Positions 1 to 8,682 of a DNA stretch of 64,000 bases are shown here, piece after piece. The stretch's first letter is position 1. Every line of letters begins with the position of its first letter. Origin of the DNA: Fictibacillus nanhaiensis (GTDB taxonomy: Bacteria > Bacillota > Bacilli > Bacillales > Fictibacillaceae); NCBI GenBank assembly GCA_017052515.1, contig JAFHKR010000038.1, positions 248,001 through 312,000 of the forward strand, in the 5' to 3' direction. The notes beneath the pieces were generated by a model, which was not told where the DNA came from, ran no database searches, and saw nothing but the letters and a program-made list of their open reading frames with translations. The position numbers were made by a program, and so were the translations under genes.

Positions 1-315
1 CCAGACTATGCGATTCCTGTAGCAGAAAAAGTAGCCAACGGTGAAGCTGATCGCGGAATTCTAATCTGCGGTACGGGCATTGGAATGAGCATTGCAGCGA
101 ACAAAGTTAAAGGAATCCGTTGTGCGCTTGTTCATGATCTATTCAGCGCTAAAGCTACAAGACAGCATAATGACAGCAATGTACTTGCAATGGGTGAACG
201 TGTCATCGGGCCGGGTCTCGCACTTGAAATCGCAAAAGTATGGCTGACGACAGAATATGAAGGCGGACGTCACGGTCGCCGTGTAGATAAAATCTCTCAA
301 TATGAAGGCCAATAG
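1..315 (+). CDS. rpiB: Ribose 5-phosphate isomerase B, 3' part (cut by window edge)
   Basis: The frame is open from base 1 and encodes the last 104 residues of an RpiB/LacAB-type sugar isomerase; the 5' end lies outside the window. It interconverts ribose 5-phosphate and ribulose 5-phosphate in the cytosolic pentose phosphate pathway. The visible part carries the family signature CGTGIGMSIAANK, with the conserved active-site Cys, followed by the RCALVHD and ARQHNDSNVLAMG-like block (here TRQHNDSNVLAMGER). In Bacillus this gene lies upstream of ywlG, glyA and upp, as here. Confidence 0.93.
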   Translation, partial: PDYAIPVAEKVANGEADRGILICGTGIGMSIAANKVKGIRCALVHDLFSAKATRQHNDSNVLAMGERVIGPGLALEIAKVWLTTEYEGGRHGRRVDKISQYEGQ

Positions 316-356
316 CCTAAAGCTATAAACCCATAAAATGAAGGGAAGACCATCTC

Positions 357-929
357 ATGAGCGATGAGCTCCAACAAATTCAAGACCAAGTCCTGAATGT
401 TTTGCAAGATCTGCAAAAGCATGCACAATTAAGACCGTCTCAATTATTAGTAGTAGGCGCAAGCACAAGCGAAGTAATTGGTGAACGAATTGGCACATCA
501 GGCACGATGGATACAGCGGGTGCACTTTACCGAGGTATCGTAGCGTTTCAAGAGGAAACGGGCGTGGCACTTGCCGTGCAATGCTGTGAGCACTTGAACC
601 GTGCGCTTGTTATCGAGCGCGAAGAAGCTGAACGACGAGGCTATGAAGAAGTGCGGGTCGTTCCAGCACGATCAGCTGGAGGTGCTTTGGCAACACACGC
701 CTACCACCATATGAATGAACCCGTGATCGTTGAATATATAAAAGCCGACGCAGGCATCGACATCGGTGACACCTTTATTGGTATGCACTTGAAGCATGTG
801 GCCGTACCGGTTCGCAGTGAAGTGAAAAAGGTCGGCGCCGCACACGTGACGTTGGCGAAGACACGTCCGAAGTTAATTGGCGGCGAACGTGCAGTTTATC
901 CGAGTAAAGAAGACATACGTTGTTTCTAG
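357..929 (+). CDS. ywlG: YwlG / TIGR01440 family protein
   Basis: This 190-residue protein matches the conserved Firmicutes family named YwlG or TIGR01440 (UPF0340). Its function is not known. It is soluble, with no signal peptide or membrane segment. The family-typical opening (about residues 30-50, [20 protein letters not shown]) and the central [11 protein letters not shown] stretch are visible. The ATG at 357 is preceded by a GAAGGGAAG ribosome binding site. The gene starts 41 nt after rpiB, so the two are probably cotranscribed, and it ends just before a strong terminator. Confidence 0.9.
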   Translation: MSDELQQIQDQVLNVLQDLQKHAQLRPSQLLVVGASTSEVIGERIGTSGTMDTAGALYRGIVAFQEETGVALAVQCCEHLNRALVIEREEAERRGYEEVRVVPARSAGGALATHAYHHMNEPVIVEYIKADAGIDIGDTFIGMHLKHVAVPVRSEVKKVGAAHVTLAKTRPKLIGGERAVYPSKEDIRCF

Positions 930-935
930 ATGTGG

Positions 936-962
936 AAAGCCCTCCTGGTGAGGGCTTTTTTC
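936..962 (+). terminator. Rho-independent terminator of the rpiB-ywlG unit
   Basis: A 9-bp stem (AAAGCCCTC / GAGGGCTTT) with a 5-nt loop is followed by a T run, 7 nt after the ywlG stop codon. Confidence 0.9.
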
Positions 963-1031
963 TGTAGTGTTGTGATGTTTTGTGATGTGCGGGGCGATGA
1001 AGTGAGACTGTCGTAACGTGTCGAAGATTGT

Positions 1032-1136
1032 AGACTCGTGGATAAACTTCCAAAACTTTTGGATTCAAAGGCAAAACTCGTGGATAAACCACCCAAACTC
1101 GTGGATTCCAAGCTGAAACTCGTGGATTCACCGCCA
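1032..1136 (+). repeat. 21-nt-period phrase array, family A, copy 1
   Basis: Five consecutive 21-nt units share the core AAACTCGTGGAT(A/T), each followed by about eight variable bases; unit starts are 1032, 1053, 1074, 1095 and 1116. A degraded sixth unit follows. The array is preceded by TGTCGAAGATTGT, a leader also seen before copies 2 and 3. It lies between the ywlG terminator and a convergent acetyltransferase gene. Because 21 is a multiple of 3, the array creates spurious open frames with seven-residue repeats on both strands; I do not regard these as genes. Confidence 0.85.
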
Positions 1137-1207
1137 CTTTGTGTTGGATTACGGTTAACAAGCCCCTGTTAAGCGGCTTCTTGGCACTCGCTATGCTCTC
1201 TATCTCT

Positions 1208-1684
1208 CTAGTTATGTTCAATCTCGTAATGAATCCACTCTGAATTGATGTTTTTTCCACCCATCTTCTTATAAAGTGCTTGAGCCGATGTGTTATCGAC
1301 CGCCGTTTGCCACGTCATGTACGCATAGCCTTCCTTTTTCGTGTATTCCAGCACATGCAGAAACAGCTCCTCCCCTAAACCGGCACCACGAAATTCCGCA
1401 TCTACAAAAAGATCGTTTAATATGGCGATTTTCTGTAAACGAGTCGTGCTGAACGAAAAGTAGAGTGTTGCGAATCCAGCTAATCTGCCATTCTTTGTCT
1501 CAGCTACAAACTGAGTTCCTGCTTCCTCTGAAGAAAGCAGATGCTTGATATGATCCTCCAACTTTGATCCCTCAGGCGTTTTTCCTTTATAAAAATCAAC
1601 AATGTAACGATGCATCAAACCCTTCAACTGATCTAAATCCTCCAAAACGACAGGGCGAATTCTAAAACTAGTCACGTTATCCAT
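1208..1684 (-). CDS. GNAT family N-acetyltransferase
   Basis: This 158-residue protein is a GCN5-related acetyltransferase, expected to transfer acetyl from acetyl-CoA to an amine. The fold is visible from the N-terminal FRIRPVVLEDLDQL strand-helix, through the IAILNDLFVDAEFRGAGLGEEL block (the R/G-x-G-x-G acetyl-CoA pyrophosphate loop, about residues 85-105), to the C-terminal SAQALYKKMGGK segment. The ATG is preceded by GAGGAG. It faces the rpiB-ywlG unit convergently. The substrate cannot be told from the sequence. Confidence 0.85.
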   Translation of the reverse strand: MDNVTSFRIRPVVLEDLDQLKGLMHRYIVDFYKGKTPEGSKLEDHIKHLLSSEEAGTQFVAETKNGRLAGFATLYFSFSTTRLQKIAILNDLFVDAEFRGAGLGEELFLHVLEYTKKEGYAYMTWQTAVDNTSAQALYKKMGGKNINSEWIHYEIEHN

Positions 1685-1798
1685 CTCCTCTAATCTGACT
1701 TCCCAAAAAAGGAACCATTCATTTTACATCTATATTAAGTGATTCTTTCTGGTCTGAATAGTATGATAAAAAAGGCGATGTAGAATGACGTGTTGTTT

Positions 1799-1830
1799 AG
1801 GAAGGGCATACTAGAGCTGCTTCCTTTTTT
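1799..1830 (+). terminator. Terminator-like hairpin in the gntK leader
   Basis: AGGAAG (1799-1804) pairs with CTTCCT (1820-1825) and is followed at once by a T run, 22 nt before the gntK start codon. It could be an attenuator in the 5' leader or a stop for an upstream transcript. The stem is short, so this is tentative. Confidence 0.4.
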
Positions 1831-1851
1831 ATGTGAAAGGAGAAAGAGATC

Positions 1852-3390
1852 TTGAGAAATTATGCGATCGGAATAGATATCGGGACAACGAGTACAAAGG
1901 TTGTTCTTTTTGATGAAAATGGAGCGGCTGTTGCTCATCATTCGAAAAATTATCCGTTGCTGTCGGAAGAGCCAGGGGCTGCCGAACAGAAGCCGGATGA
2001 AATTTATGAAGCAGTGAATGAATCATTAAGAGAAACGGTGCGAAAAAGTGGAGATCTAGCGGAAAGGATCGGTTTTATTTCTTTTAGCACTGCTATGCAT
2101 TCATTAATTGCAGTGGATTCAGAAGGTAAGCCACTAACGAATAGCATCACATGGGCTGATATCCGAAGTGAGCCGTATGTAGCAGCTTATAAATCAGATT
2201 ACGGTGAAACTGCGGTCGAACTTTATAAACGTACCGGTGTCCCGCTTCATCCGATGACACCACTTTTTAAATTGCAATGGTTAAAAAATGAACGTCCCGA
2301 TATTTTTCAAAAAGCAGAAAAGTTTGTTGGAATTAAAGATTACATACTGTTCCGATGGTTCAATGAGTGGCAGACGGATCATGCGTCAGCTGCAGCAACT
2401 GGTCTTTGGAACATGCATACAAAAACGTGGGATAAAGAAGCATTGAAACTTGCAGGTATCTCACCAGGCAAACTTCCAATTCTTCAAAGCACCACCTATT
2501 ATTGGGGAGAGCTGTCTGATGTTCTTGCAAAGAAATCAGGTCTTGCTTCTTCTGTAAAAGTCGTGATCGGTGCGACGGATGGTCCGTTGTCCAACCTAGG
2601 TGTTGGTGCGATATCACCTGGTGATGTGGCAGTAACGATAGGGACGAGCGGTGCGATTCGAACCACATCACCTACACCGATCCTCGATACAGAGGGTCGC
2701 ACGTTCTGTTACCCGCTTACGGAGAATCATTGGGTTTCAGGGGGCCCGGTTAACAATGGAGGAATCGCGTTTCAATGGATTCATGATACTTTGCAAAAAG
2801 AGGATGATAGTGCGGCATATGAAAAGCTGTCTAAAGATGCCGAACAGATTCAGCCTGGTGCAGAGGGCTTAATCTTTCTGCCTTATCTAACTGGAGAACG
2901 AGCACCGTTATGGGATGCACAAGCAAAAGCATCATTTATCGGTCTGACGCTTCGTCATAATCACAATCATATGGTGCGGGCGGTGCTTGAGGGATCGATT
3001 CTTAACTTGTTTAGTGTTTACTCTCTCATTAAGAGCCAAGTGGGGAAAAGGGAAGTGAAGATCTTTGCAACAGGAGGCTTTACGAACTCGCCGCTTTGGA
3101 AACAGATCTTAGCAGATATTTTTCAGACGAAAGTGAGTATTCCTGAACATACGGAGAGTTCGTGCTTAGGTGCGGTCTTGCTCGGCCGATACGCGATAGG
3201 GGAAACAAAAATATTAGAAGAAGCACCCGTTGAGACGAAGCATTACCAAGAAATCATGCCTAATCCCGATTACGAAAACGTCTATAAAGATCTGTTTCAA
3301 CTTTATCAGTCTCTATCAGACACGATGCAAACGCAATATAAGGCACTTCATGATTTTCAAAATAAGCATAAAAAAGAGAGCGGGGAATAA
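1852..3390 (+). CDS. gntK: Gluconokinase (FGGY family)
   Basis: This 512-residue protein phosphorylates D-gluconate with ATP to 6-phosphogluconate in the cytosol. Both halves of the FGGY/actin-like fold are visible: the first phosphate loop (GIDIGTTSTKVVLFD, residues 7-21), the AMHSL and ITWADIRS substrate-domain motifs, the GATDGPLSNLGVGA stretch, the TIGTSGAIR loop, and the C-terminal ATGGFTNSPLWKQILADI motif. The length matches Bacillus GntK, about 513 residues from memory. The start is TTG at 1852, set by the AAAGGAG site 10 nt upstream; no nearer ATG fits. It stands alone here, without gntR, gntP or gntZ. Another FGGY sugar kinase cannot be fully excluded. Confidence 0.85.
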   Translation: MRNYAIGIDIGTTSTKVVLFDENGAAVAHHSKNYPLLSEEPGAAEQKPDEIYEAVNESLRETVRKSGDLAERIGFISFSTAMHSLIAVDSEGKPLTNSITWADIRSEPYVAAYKSDYGETAVELYKRTGVPLHPMTPLFKLQWLKNERPDIFQKAEKFVGIKDYILFRWFNEWQTDHASAAATGLWNMHTKTWDKEALKLAGISPGKLPILQSTTYYWGELSDVLAKKSGLASSVKVVIGATDGPLSNLGVGAISPGDVAVTIGTSGAIRTTSPTPILDTEGRTFCYPLTENHWVSGGPVNNGGIAFQWIHDTLQKEDDSAAYEKLSKDAEQIQPGAEGLIFLPYLTGERAPLWDAQAKASFIGLTLRHNHNHMVRAVLEGSILNLFSVYSLIKSQVGKREVKIFATGGFTNSPLWKQILADIFQTKVSIPEHTESSCLGAVLLGRYAIGETKILEEAPVETKHYQEIMPNPDYENVYKDLFQLYQSLSDTMQTQYKALHDFQNKHKKESGE

Positions 3391-3405
3391 TCCCGCTCTT
3401 TGTTT
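3376..3405. terminator. Bidirectional terminator between gntK and a lipoprotein gene
   Basis: AGAGCGGG (3377-3384) pairs with CCCGCTCT (3392-3399). It has an A run on the left and a T-rich stretch on the right, so it can end both convergent transcripts. The gntK stop codon lies within the loop. Confidence 0.85.
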
Positions 3406-3406
3406 C

Positions 3407-3862
3407 TTATTCCATATATGTTGCGTTGATCAGCGGAAGGCCAGTCTTAGCATCCTTACCTGTCTTAACATTGCCGAATACTGTGACCTCAGAACCTTTT
3501 TCAAAACCGCTGCCCATCGTAAAGTTCATCACTCTAAATTTTGTTTCTCCAACTTGGAATTCAAAGCTTGAGCCCATTCCTTTTTCGTTATCTGTTAGCA
3601 CTTTCCCCGTAGCTTTAATGATTTTTTCTTCGTATGCTTTTGGGTCTGCTTCAAGTGCTTTTGGATCTAACTGAACCGCTTTTTCTTCCATGTTCTTAAT
3701 GATCTCAGCTTGTTGACCAGCCAAATCATCTGTTGTATTTTGATCTTCGTTATCTGTTTTTTCTACTTTTTCCTTAGCTTCAGGCTTAGCTTTTTCTTCG
3801 CTGCAGCCTGCCAAAGCTAGTACAAGTACAAGGAGACTCGCTCCAAACCACTTTTTCATCAT
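3407..3862 (-). CDS. Lipoprotein with OB-fold-like domain
   Basis: This 151-residue protein begins with a short lipoprotein signal peptide ending in LALAGC, the lipobox, so it should be anchored to the outer face of the membrane. A Lys/Glu-rich linker (about residues 20-50) follows. The C-terminal 90 residues look like the small tRNA_anti-like OB-fold domain of Bacillus lipoproteins (KIIKATGKVL, then VTVFGNVKTG). The start chosen is the first of two ATGs at 3862, 8 nt after AAGGGGTG; a 17-residue upstream extension in the same frame lacks a ribosome binding site and would spoil the signal peptide. The function is unknown. Confidence 0.75.
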   Translation of the reverse strand: MMKKWFGASLLVLVLALAGCSEEKAKPEAKEKVEKTDNEDQNTTDDLAGQQAEIIKNMEEKAVQLDPKALEADPKAYEEKIIKATGKVLTDNEKGMGSSFEFQVGETKFRVMNFTMGSGFEKGSEVTVFGNVKTGKDAKTGLPLINATYME

Positions 3863-4004
3863 GTTGATAACACCCCTTATAAATAGCTCTTTCTCTCTAT
3901 TATGTATCATCATACCATGTTCATCCCTTTTAAATAAAATGAATTTTCACACTTGTGCATTTCCTCTTACAACTTACAGTCTTAACGTGTAAGATAGAGG
4001 GGTA

Positions 4005-4013
4005 TGTTACAAT
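4005..4013 (+). promoter_or_regulatory. Candidate extended -10 promoter of glyA
   Basis: TGTTACAAT is a TG-N-TACAAT extended -10 element, 39 nt before the glyA start. No good -35 hexamer is seen at the usual distance. Confidence 0.4.
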
Positions 4014-4051
4014 CATAATCATTTTTCACATAAGGTAAGGGGGAAGCGAAA

Positions 4052-5287
4052 TTGAACCATTTGAAAACAGCTGATCAAGAAGTCTACCAATCCATCATGG
4101 ATGAATTGCACCGCCAGCGTACGAAAATCGAATTGATTGCTTCTGAAAACTTTGTAAGTCAAGCCGTAATGGAAGCACAAGGCTCTGTACTTACGAATAA
4201 ATATGCAGAAGGCTACCCGTCCAAACGCTATTATGGCGGATGTGAACACGTGGATGTAGTTGAAAACCTAGCGAGAGACCGCGCGAAGGAAATCTTCGGT
4301 GCTGAACACGCTAACGTACAACCTCACTCAGGTGCACAAGCAAACATGGCTGTATACTTTACGATCCTCGAGCAAGGCGACACCGTATTGGGTATGAACC
4401 TTTCTCATGGCGGTCACTTAACACACGGAAGTGCCGTTAACTTTTCTGGCATTCAATATAACTTTGTGGAATATGGCGTAGATGCAGAGAAGAATGTTAT
4501 CGATTATGAAGATGTTCGTCAAAAAGCACTAGAGCACCGTCCAAAGCTGATCGTAGCAGGAGCGAGCGCGTATCCGCGTGCAATCGATTTTGCTAAGTTC
4601 CGCGAGATCGCTGATGAAGTTGAAGCTTACCTAATGGTTGATATGGCCCACATTGCAGGTTTAGTTGCAGCAGGTCTTCACCAGAATCCAGTTCCTTATG
4701 CAGATTTTGTAACAACGACTACACATAAAACACTTCGCGGCCCTCGCGGCGGTATGATTCTTTGTAAAGAAGAGTTCGCGAAAAAAATTGATAAATCGAT
4801 CTTCCCAGGCATCCAAGGTGGTCCTTTAATGCATGTTATCGCAGCAAAAGCGGTATCCTTTGGGGAAGTATTAACAGATGAGTTCAAAAGCTACGCAGAG
4901 CAGATCGTGAAGAACGCGAAACGCTTAGCAGAGTCTTTGAAAAAAGAAGGCATCACTCTTGTTTCTGATGGTACAGACAATCACTTGATTCTGATTAATG
5001 TGAGTGAACTTGCACTAACAGGAAAAGTGGCTGAAAAAGCATTGGATGATATCGGAATTACAGTTAATAAGAACACGATTCCGTTCGATAAAGAAAGCCC
5101 GTTCGTAACGAGCGGTATTCGTATTGGAACAGCTGCGGTAACGTCACGTGGTTTTGTTGAAGAAGATATGGACGAGATCGCTTCGATCATGGCGTCTGTG
5201 TTAAAAAACATCGAGGACGAATCGGTGTTGAAAAATGCTGAGACACGTGTTGAGAAGTTAGCCGGAAAGTATAAGTTGTACGAATAA
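4052..5287 (+). CDS. glyA: Serine hydroxymethyltransferase
   Basis: This 411-residue PLP enzyme interconverts serine and glycine and loads 5,10-methylene-tetrahydrofolate. The Schiff-base lysine is K226 in [14 protein letters not shown]. The PLP-contacting D197 and H200 lie in MVDMAHIAG, and the N-terminal [10 protein letters not shown] and NKYAEGYP motifs are intact. The start is TTG at 4052, after an AAGGGGGAAG ribosome binding site; the N-terminus then matches Bacillus GlyA. The gene stands as a single transcription unit with its own terminator. Confidence 0.97.
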   Translation: MNHLKTADQEVYQSIMDELHRQRTKIELIASENFVSQAVMEAQGSVLTNKYAEGYPSKRYYGGCEHVDVVENLARDRAKEIFGAEHANVQPHSGAQANMAVYFTILEQGDTVLGMNLSHGGHLTHGSAVNFSGIQYNFVEYGVDAEKNVIDYEDVRQKALEHRPKLIVAGASAYPRAIDFAKFREIADEVEAYLMVDMAHIAGLVAAGLHQNPVPYADFVTTTTHKTLRGPRGGMILCKEEFAKKIDKSIFPGIQGGPLMHVIAAKAVSFGEVLTDEFKSYAEQIVKNAKRLAESLKKEGITLVSDGTDNHLILINVSELALTGKVAEKALDDIGITVNKNTIPFDKESPFVTSGIRIGTAAVTSRGFVEEDMDEIASIMASVLKNIEDESVLKNAETRVEKLAGKYKLYE

Positions 5288-5301
5288 AATAAAACGTTTA
5301 G

Positions 5302-5336
5302 AGCTCCTATAGTCAGCAGGCTAGAGGGGCTTTTTT
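5302..5336 (+). terminator. glyA terminator
   Basis: An imperfect stem (AGCTCCTATAG / CTAGAGGGGCT) is followed by TTTTTT, 15 nt after the glyA stop. Confidence 0.8.
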
Positions 5337-5472
5337 GCACGGTTTTTACAATAAACAATTACACTTTTTCAAAGGTTCGACAAAAAAACAAAAACTTTTT
5401 TAAAAAAAGTGATCCAAATCAAAACTCTCTCCGTTAGCTAAGTGTAAAAAACAAAAAAAGGAGAGATTCCAA

Positions 5473-6837
5473 ATGAAAATGAAAAAAGCACTCTTGGCAG
5501 TACCGTTAAGTGTTTCTCTATTAATCCCTACATTTACGGTGGCAGATGCACATGGCCACGAAAGTCACAGCAAAGGTCAAATGTCAGCAGAAGTGACAAA
5601 CCCGGCAATCGATCTACGCGCTTCACTTGATACTCTTCTTTCTGAGCATGCATTCTTAGCAGTGGTTGCGATGCAAAAAGGAATTGACGGAAAAGAAGAT
5701 TTCGAAGCAGCGGCTGGACAGTTGAACCAAAATACAGAAGCTCTGTCAAAAGCAGTTGGATCTGTTTATGGAGAAGAAGCTGGCAATCAATTTAAAGAAA
5801 TTTGGAGCAGCCACATCGGCTATTTCGTAGATTATGTAACAGCAACTGCTGAAAACAACGAAGAAGGAAGAAAGCAAGCATTAGCGGAATTGGATAAGTA
5901 CCGTGTAACGCAAGCGGATTTCCTTGATAAAGCAACAGAAGGTAGATTAAAAGCGGCTGATCTAGAAGAAGGATTAAAAGTACACATCGACCAGCTGATC
6001 TGGGCGTTTGAAAGCTACAGAACGGGCGACTACGACAAAGCGTATGACAACATTTCAGAAGCGATGCACCACATGTTCATGACAGGTAAAGGTTTGTCTT
6101 GGGCGATCACGGATCAGTTCCCTGACAAATTTGAAAATAAATCAGTAGATACACCTGCAGCTGATCTTCGTGCTGATTTGAACAGTGTGTTCTCGGCCCA
6201 TGCAGCCTTGGCAGCATTAACGATGCAAAAAGGAATCGACGGTGCTAAAGACTTTGAAGCAGCGGCAGCTGAACTGAACGAAAATACAGATGACATCACA
6301 GCAGCTGTAGAATCCGTATATGGTGCAGAAGGTGCAGCACAATTTAAAGAAATCTGGAGCAGCCACATCGGTTACTTTGTTGACTATGTAACAGCTACAG
6401 CAGAAAAGAATGAAGAAGGTAAGAAGCAAGCGATCTCTGAACTCGATGAGTACCGTATGGAACAAGCTAAATTCTTAGATACGGCAACAGAAGGACGCCT
6501 AAAAGCGGCTGATTTAGAAGAAGGATTAAAAGTACACATCGACCAATTACTAGCGGCATTTAACAGTTATACAGGAAAAGATTACCCAGCCGCTTACAAG
6601 AACATCTCTGAAGCTTATGCGCACATGTTCGGAGTAGGACAATCCCTATCTGGTGCGATCGTTGATCAATTCCCAGATAAGTTTGCTGGCCAAAAGCCAT
6701 CTGATATGCCGAAAACAGGTATGGGCGGAATGAGCCAAACATCAATTGACGCTATCCTTTGGAGCATGTTCGGCTTGATCTTGGCTTCAGCAACAACAGC
6801 GATGATTCTTCGTAGAAAAGCGACGAACCATTCTTAA
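5473..6837 (+). CDS. Two-repeat helical cell-wall protein with sortase signal
   Basis: This 454-residue exported protein has a signal peptide ending near ADA (residue 26), then a His-rich mature N-terminus (AHGHESHSKG). Two tandem copies of an all-helical domain follow, roughly residues 44-205 and 227-400. Each copy contains SEHA or SAHA, then MQKGIDG, WSSHIGYFVDYVTATAE, KAADLEEGLKVHIDQL and HMF. The C-terminus is a sorting signal: MPKTG at 412-416, a hydrophobic segment, and an RRK tail. The recurrent His and Met positions suggest metal binding, but that is inference; relatives are sometimes loosely annotated as copper amine oxidase-like. An AAAGGAGAG site sets the ATG. A sortase gene follows 92 nt downstream, so it is the likely partner. 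Confidence 0.8.
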   Translation: MKMKKALLAVPLSVSLLIPTFTVADAHGHESHSKGQMSAEVTNPAIDLRASLDTLLSEHAFLAVVAMQKGIDGKEDFEAAAGQLNQNTEALSKAVGSVYGEEAGNQFKEIWSSHIGYFVDYVTATAENNEEGRKQALAELDKYRVTQADFLDKATEGRLKAADLEEGLKVHIDQLIWAFESYRTGDYDKAYDNISEAMHHMFMTGKGLSWAITDQFPDKFENKSVDTPAADLRADLNSVFSAHAALAALTMQKGIDGAKDFEAAAAELNENTDDITAAVESVYGAEGAAQFKEIWSSHIGYFVDYVTATAEKNEEGKKQAISELDEYRMEQAKFLDTATEGRLKAADLEEGLKVHIDQLLAAFNSYTGKDYPAAYKNISEAYAHMFGVGQSLSGAIVDQFPDKFAGQKPSDMPKTGMGGMSQTSIDAILWSMFGLILASATTAMILRRKATNHS

Positions 6838-6929
6838 GAGATTAAGTATAAGAGATAAGAGGTTAAGAGTGGAGGGCGAATCTGTCCTCCATCTTTTCTA
6901 TCTATTGAAGATGGAAAGGAAGGTTTTTA

Positions 6930-7577
6930 ATGAAAAAATTCATTTCTAGTATTTTGTTAAGTATGTTGATTGTAAGTGGCTGTTCAAATGCAGAAGAACA
7001 AGTTAAAAGTGAGAGCTCTAAAAAATCTGCGGAACCTGTGAAAAAACAAGAGCAACAGGAAGAAGTGGACTCCTCATCAACGGAACTAACACCGCCTGAA
7101 GGCTTAAAGTTAAAGGCAGATACAGAAGGGATCACACCTTCTACGATTGAAATTCCAGCATTAGAAATCAATACCGAAATCGAAAAAGTAGGTACGTTAA
7201 AAAATGGTCAGATGGGTGTTCCAAAAGGAATGGATACCGTTGGCTGGTTTGGTGATGGAGCAAAACCGGGATCACCAGGAAATGCTGTAATGGCAGGGCA
7301 TGTTGACAGCAAGACGGGCCCCGCTGTGTTTTATAAGCTAGAAGACCTTGAAAAAGGCGATGAAGTGATCGTTAAGGATAAAGAGGGAAAAACGTTAACC
7401 TTTGAAGTAACAGGAAAAGAAAAATACGACAGAAAAAACGCGCCTGTTGATAAAATATTCGACTATTCGTATGGCAGCAAGCTGAACTTGATCACGTGTA
7501 CCGGTAACTTTAATCGTGATGAAGGCACACATGAAGAGAGATTGGTTATTTATACAGAGTTGAAAGCGAAAGAATAG
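6930..7577 (+). CDS. Class F-type sortase, lipoprotein form
   Basis: This 215-residue transpeptidase should cleave an LPxTG-like signal and attach the substrate to peptidoglycan. The N-terminus is a lipoprotein signal peptide ending in IVSGC (Cys 18), an unusual anchor, followed by a Glu/Lys/Ser-rich linker to about residue 55. The sortase fold starts near residue 70. The catalytic triad is visible as H124 in MAGHVDSKTG, C190 in LITCTGNF and R204 in HEERLVIYTE. The TVGWF and GVPKG motifs resemble class D and F enzymes of Bacillaceae. It lies directly downstream of the MPKTG protein, its probable substrate. Confidence 0.87.
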   Translation: MKKFISSILLSMLIVSGCSNAEEQVKSESSKKSAEPVKKQEQQEEVDSSSTELTPPEGLKLKADTEGITPSTIEIPALEINTEIEKVGTLKNGQMGVPKGMDTVGWFGDGAKPGSPGNAVMAGHVDSKTGPAVFYKLEDLEKGDEVIVKDKEGKTLTFEVTGKEKYDRKNAPVDKIFDYSYGSKLNLITCTGNFNRDEGTHEERLVIYTELKAKE

Positions 7578-7600
7578 GGATAATTAACATTATGTGAAAG

Positions 7601-7629
7601 CATCCATTCGTGTGGAGTGGGTGTTTTTT
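7601..7629 (+). terminator. Terminator after the sortase gene
   Basis: CATCCATT (7601-7608) pairs with AGTGGGTG (7616-7623, with G-T pairs), followed by TTTTTTG. Confidence 0.75.
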
Positions 7630-7644
7630 GTTGCGCAGAAAAAC

Positions 7645-7770
7645 TGAGTGGACAGTATTTTAACGGAAGTGGACAGTAAATTGTGAAAAGTGGACAGTAT
7701 TATGATGGAAGTGGACAGTAAAATGCGAAAAGTCGACAGTATTTATGCCGAAGTGGACAGTAAACTTCAA
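7645..7770 (+). repeat. 21-nt-period phrase array, family B
   Basis: Six consecutive 21-nt units share the core AGTGGACAGTA; the fifth has AGTCGACAGTA. Even-numbered units begin GAAGTGGACAGTAAA and the third and fifth begin AAAGT(G/C)GACAGTATT, so there is a 42-nt higher-order alternation. The array lies 16 nt beyond the sortase terminator. The rest of the 399-nt gap to upp holds only the upp promoter. Confidence 0.85.
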
Positions 7771-7891
7771 ATGGGTACTGCACCCGCGCCAACTTTTTCA
7801 GGATTTCACCTCTAAATTCAGGGAATAGTAGTAGAAGAGTTTATATGTAAAATTTGGAGTTAGAAAACTATCGTTTCTGTGCTGATTTTCC

Positions 7892-7920
7892 TTGAAGTAA
7901 AGGTCGTTTTTCTGTACAAT
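7892..7920 (+). promoter_or_regulatory. Sigma-A promoter of upp
   Basis: TTGAAG (7892-7897) and TACAAT (7915-7920) are separated by 17 nt, 56 nt before the upp start codon. Confidence 0.7.
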
Positions 7921-7976
7921 GCTAGAGATGCTTTTTGAACGAAAATAAATGTTACATAAGGAGAGGTGCTTAAAAC

Positions 7977-8606
7977 ATGAGTGAGGTATATGTCCTTGAT
8001 CATCCGTTAATTCAGCATAAATTAACATACATCCGTGATGAACGTACGGGTACGAAAGAATTTCGTGAACTTGTTGATGAAGTAGCTGGGCTTATGGCTT
8101 TTGAAATTACACGTGATCTTCCATTGCAAGAGGTAACGGTGAAAACGCCGGTTGCCGAAGCAACTATGAAAACGATCGCTGGGAAAAAGTTAGGGCTAGT
8201 ACCGATCCTTCGTGCAGGACTTGGAATGGTAGACGGAATCCTTAAACTTATTCCAGCAGCAAAAGTTGGACACGTTGGACTTTACCGTGATCCTGAAACG
8301 CTAACGCCGATCGAATATTACGTGAAGCTTCCTTCTGACGTAGAAGAGCGTGATTTCATCGTAATCGATCCGATGCTTGCAACAGGTGGATCTGCAGCAG
8401 CAGCGATTGAATCGATCAAGAAACGCGGTGCAAAAAACATTAAGCTTATGTGTTTAGTGGCAGCTCCAGAAGGTGTTAAAGTGATCCAGGACGAGCACCC
8501 TGACGTTGATATTTTCTTAGCAGCACTTGATGAAAAATTAAACGACCATGGTTACATCGTTCCAGGTCTAGGCGACGCTGGAGACCGTTTGTTCGGAACA
8601 AAATAA
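7977..8606 (+). CDS. upp: Uracil phosphoribosyltransferase
   Basis: This 209-residue enzyme salvages uracil by transferring phosphoribose from PRPP to give UMP. The length equals that of Bacillus Upp. The PRPP-binding loop [15 protein letters not shown] and the uracil-binding C-terminal segment [13 protein letters not shown] are present, as is the N-terminal [13 protein letters not shown] motif. The ATG follows a GGAGAGG ribosome binding site. It is monocistronic, with its own promoter and terminator, between the glyA region and the atp operon. Confidence 0.97.
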   Translation: MSEVYVLDHPLIQHKLTYIRDERTGTKEFRELVDEVAGLMAFEITRDLPLQEVTVKTPVAEATMKTIAGKKLGLVPILRAGLGMVDGILKLIPAAKVGHVGLYRDPETLTPIEYYVKLPSDVEERDFIVIDPMLATGGSAAAAIESIKKRGAKNIKLMCLVAAPEGVKVIQDEHPDVDIFLAALDEKLNDHGYIVPGLGDAGDRLFGTK

Positions 8607-8619
8607 GATGAAAAAGATA

Positions 8620-8668
8620 AAACTGACTCTTGCAGAGGTGAAATTGCCTGTGCGGGGTCAGTTTTTTT
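8620..8668 (+). terminator. upp terminator
   Basis: AACTGAC at the left pairs with GTCAGTT at the right, with further internal pairing, followed by a run of seven T. Confidence 0.8.
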
Positions 8669-8682
8669 ATTGAAAAACGTGT

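Noticed and set aside
775-1260. Open frames on the minus strand over the family A arrays (also 16858-17135 and 22804-23127), with seven-residue repeats.
   Set aside because: They arise because a 21-nt repeat keeps one frame open. None has a good ribosome binding site, they overlap terminators, and the three copies give unrelated ends.
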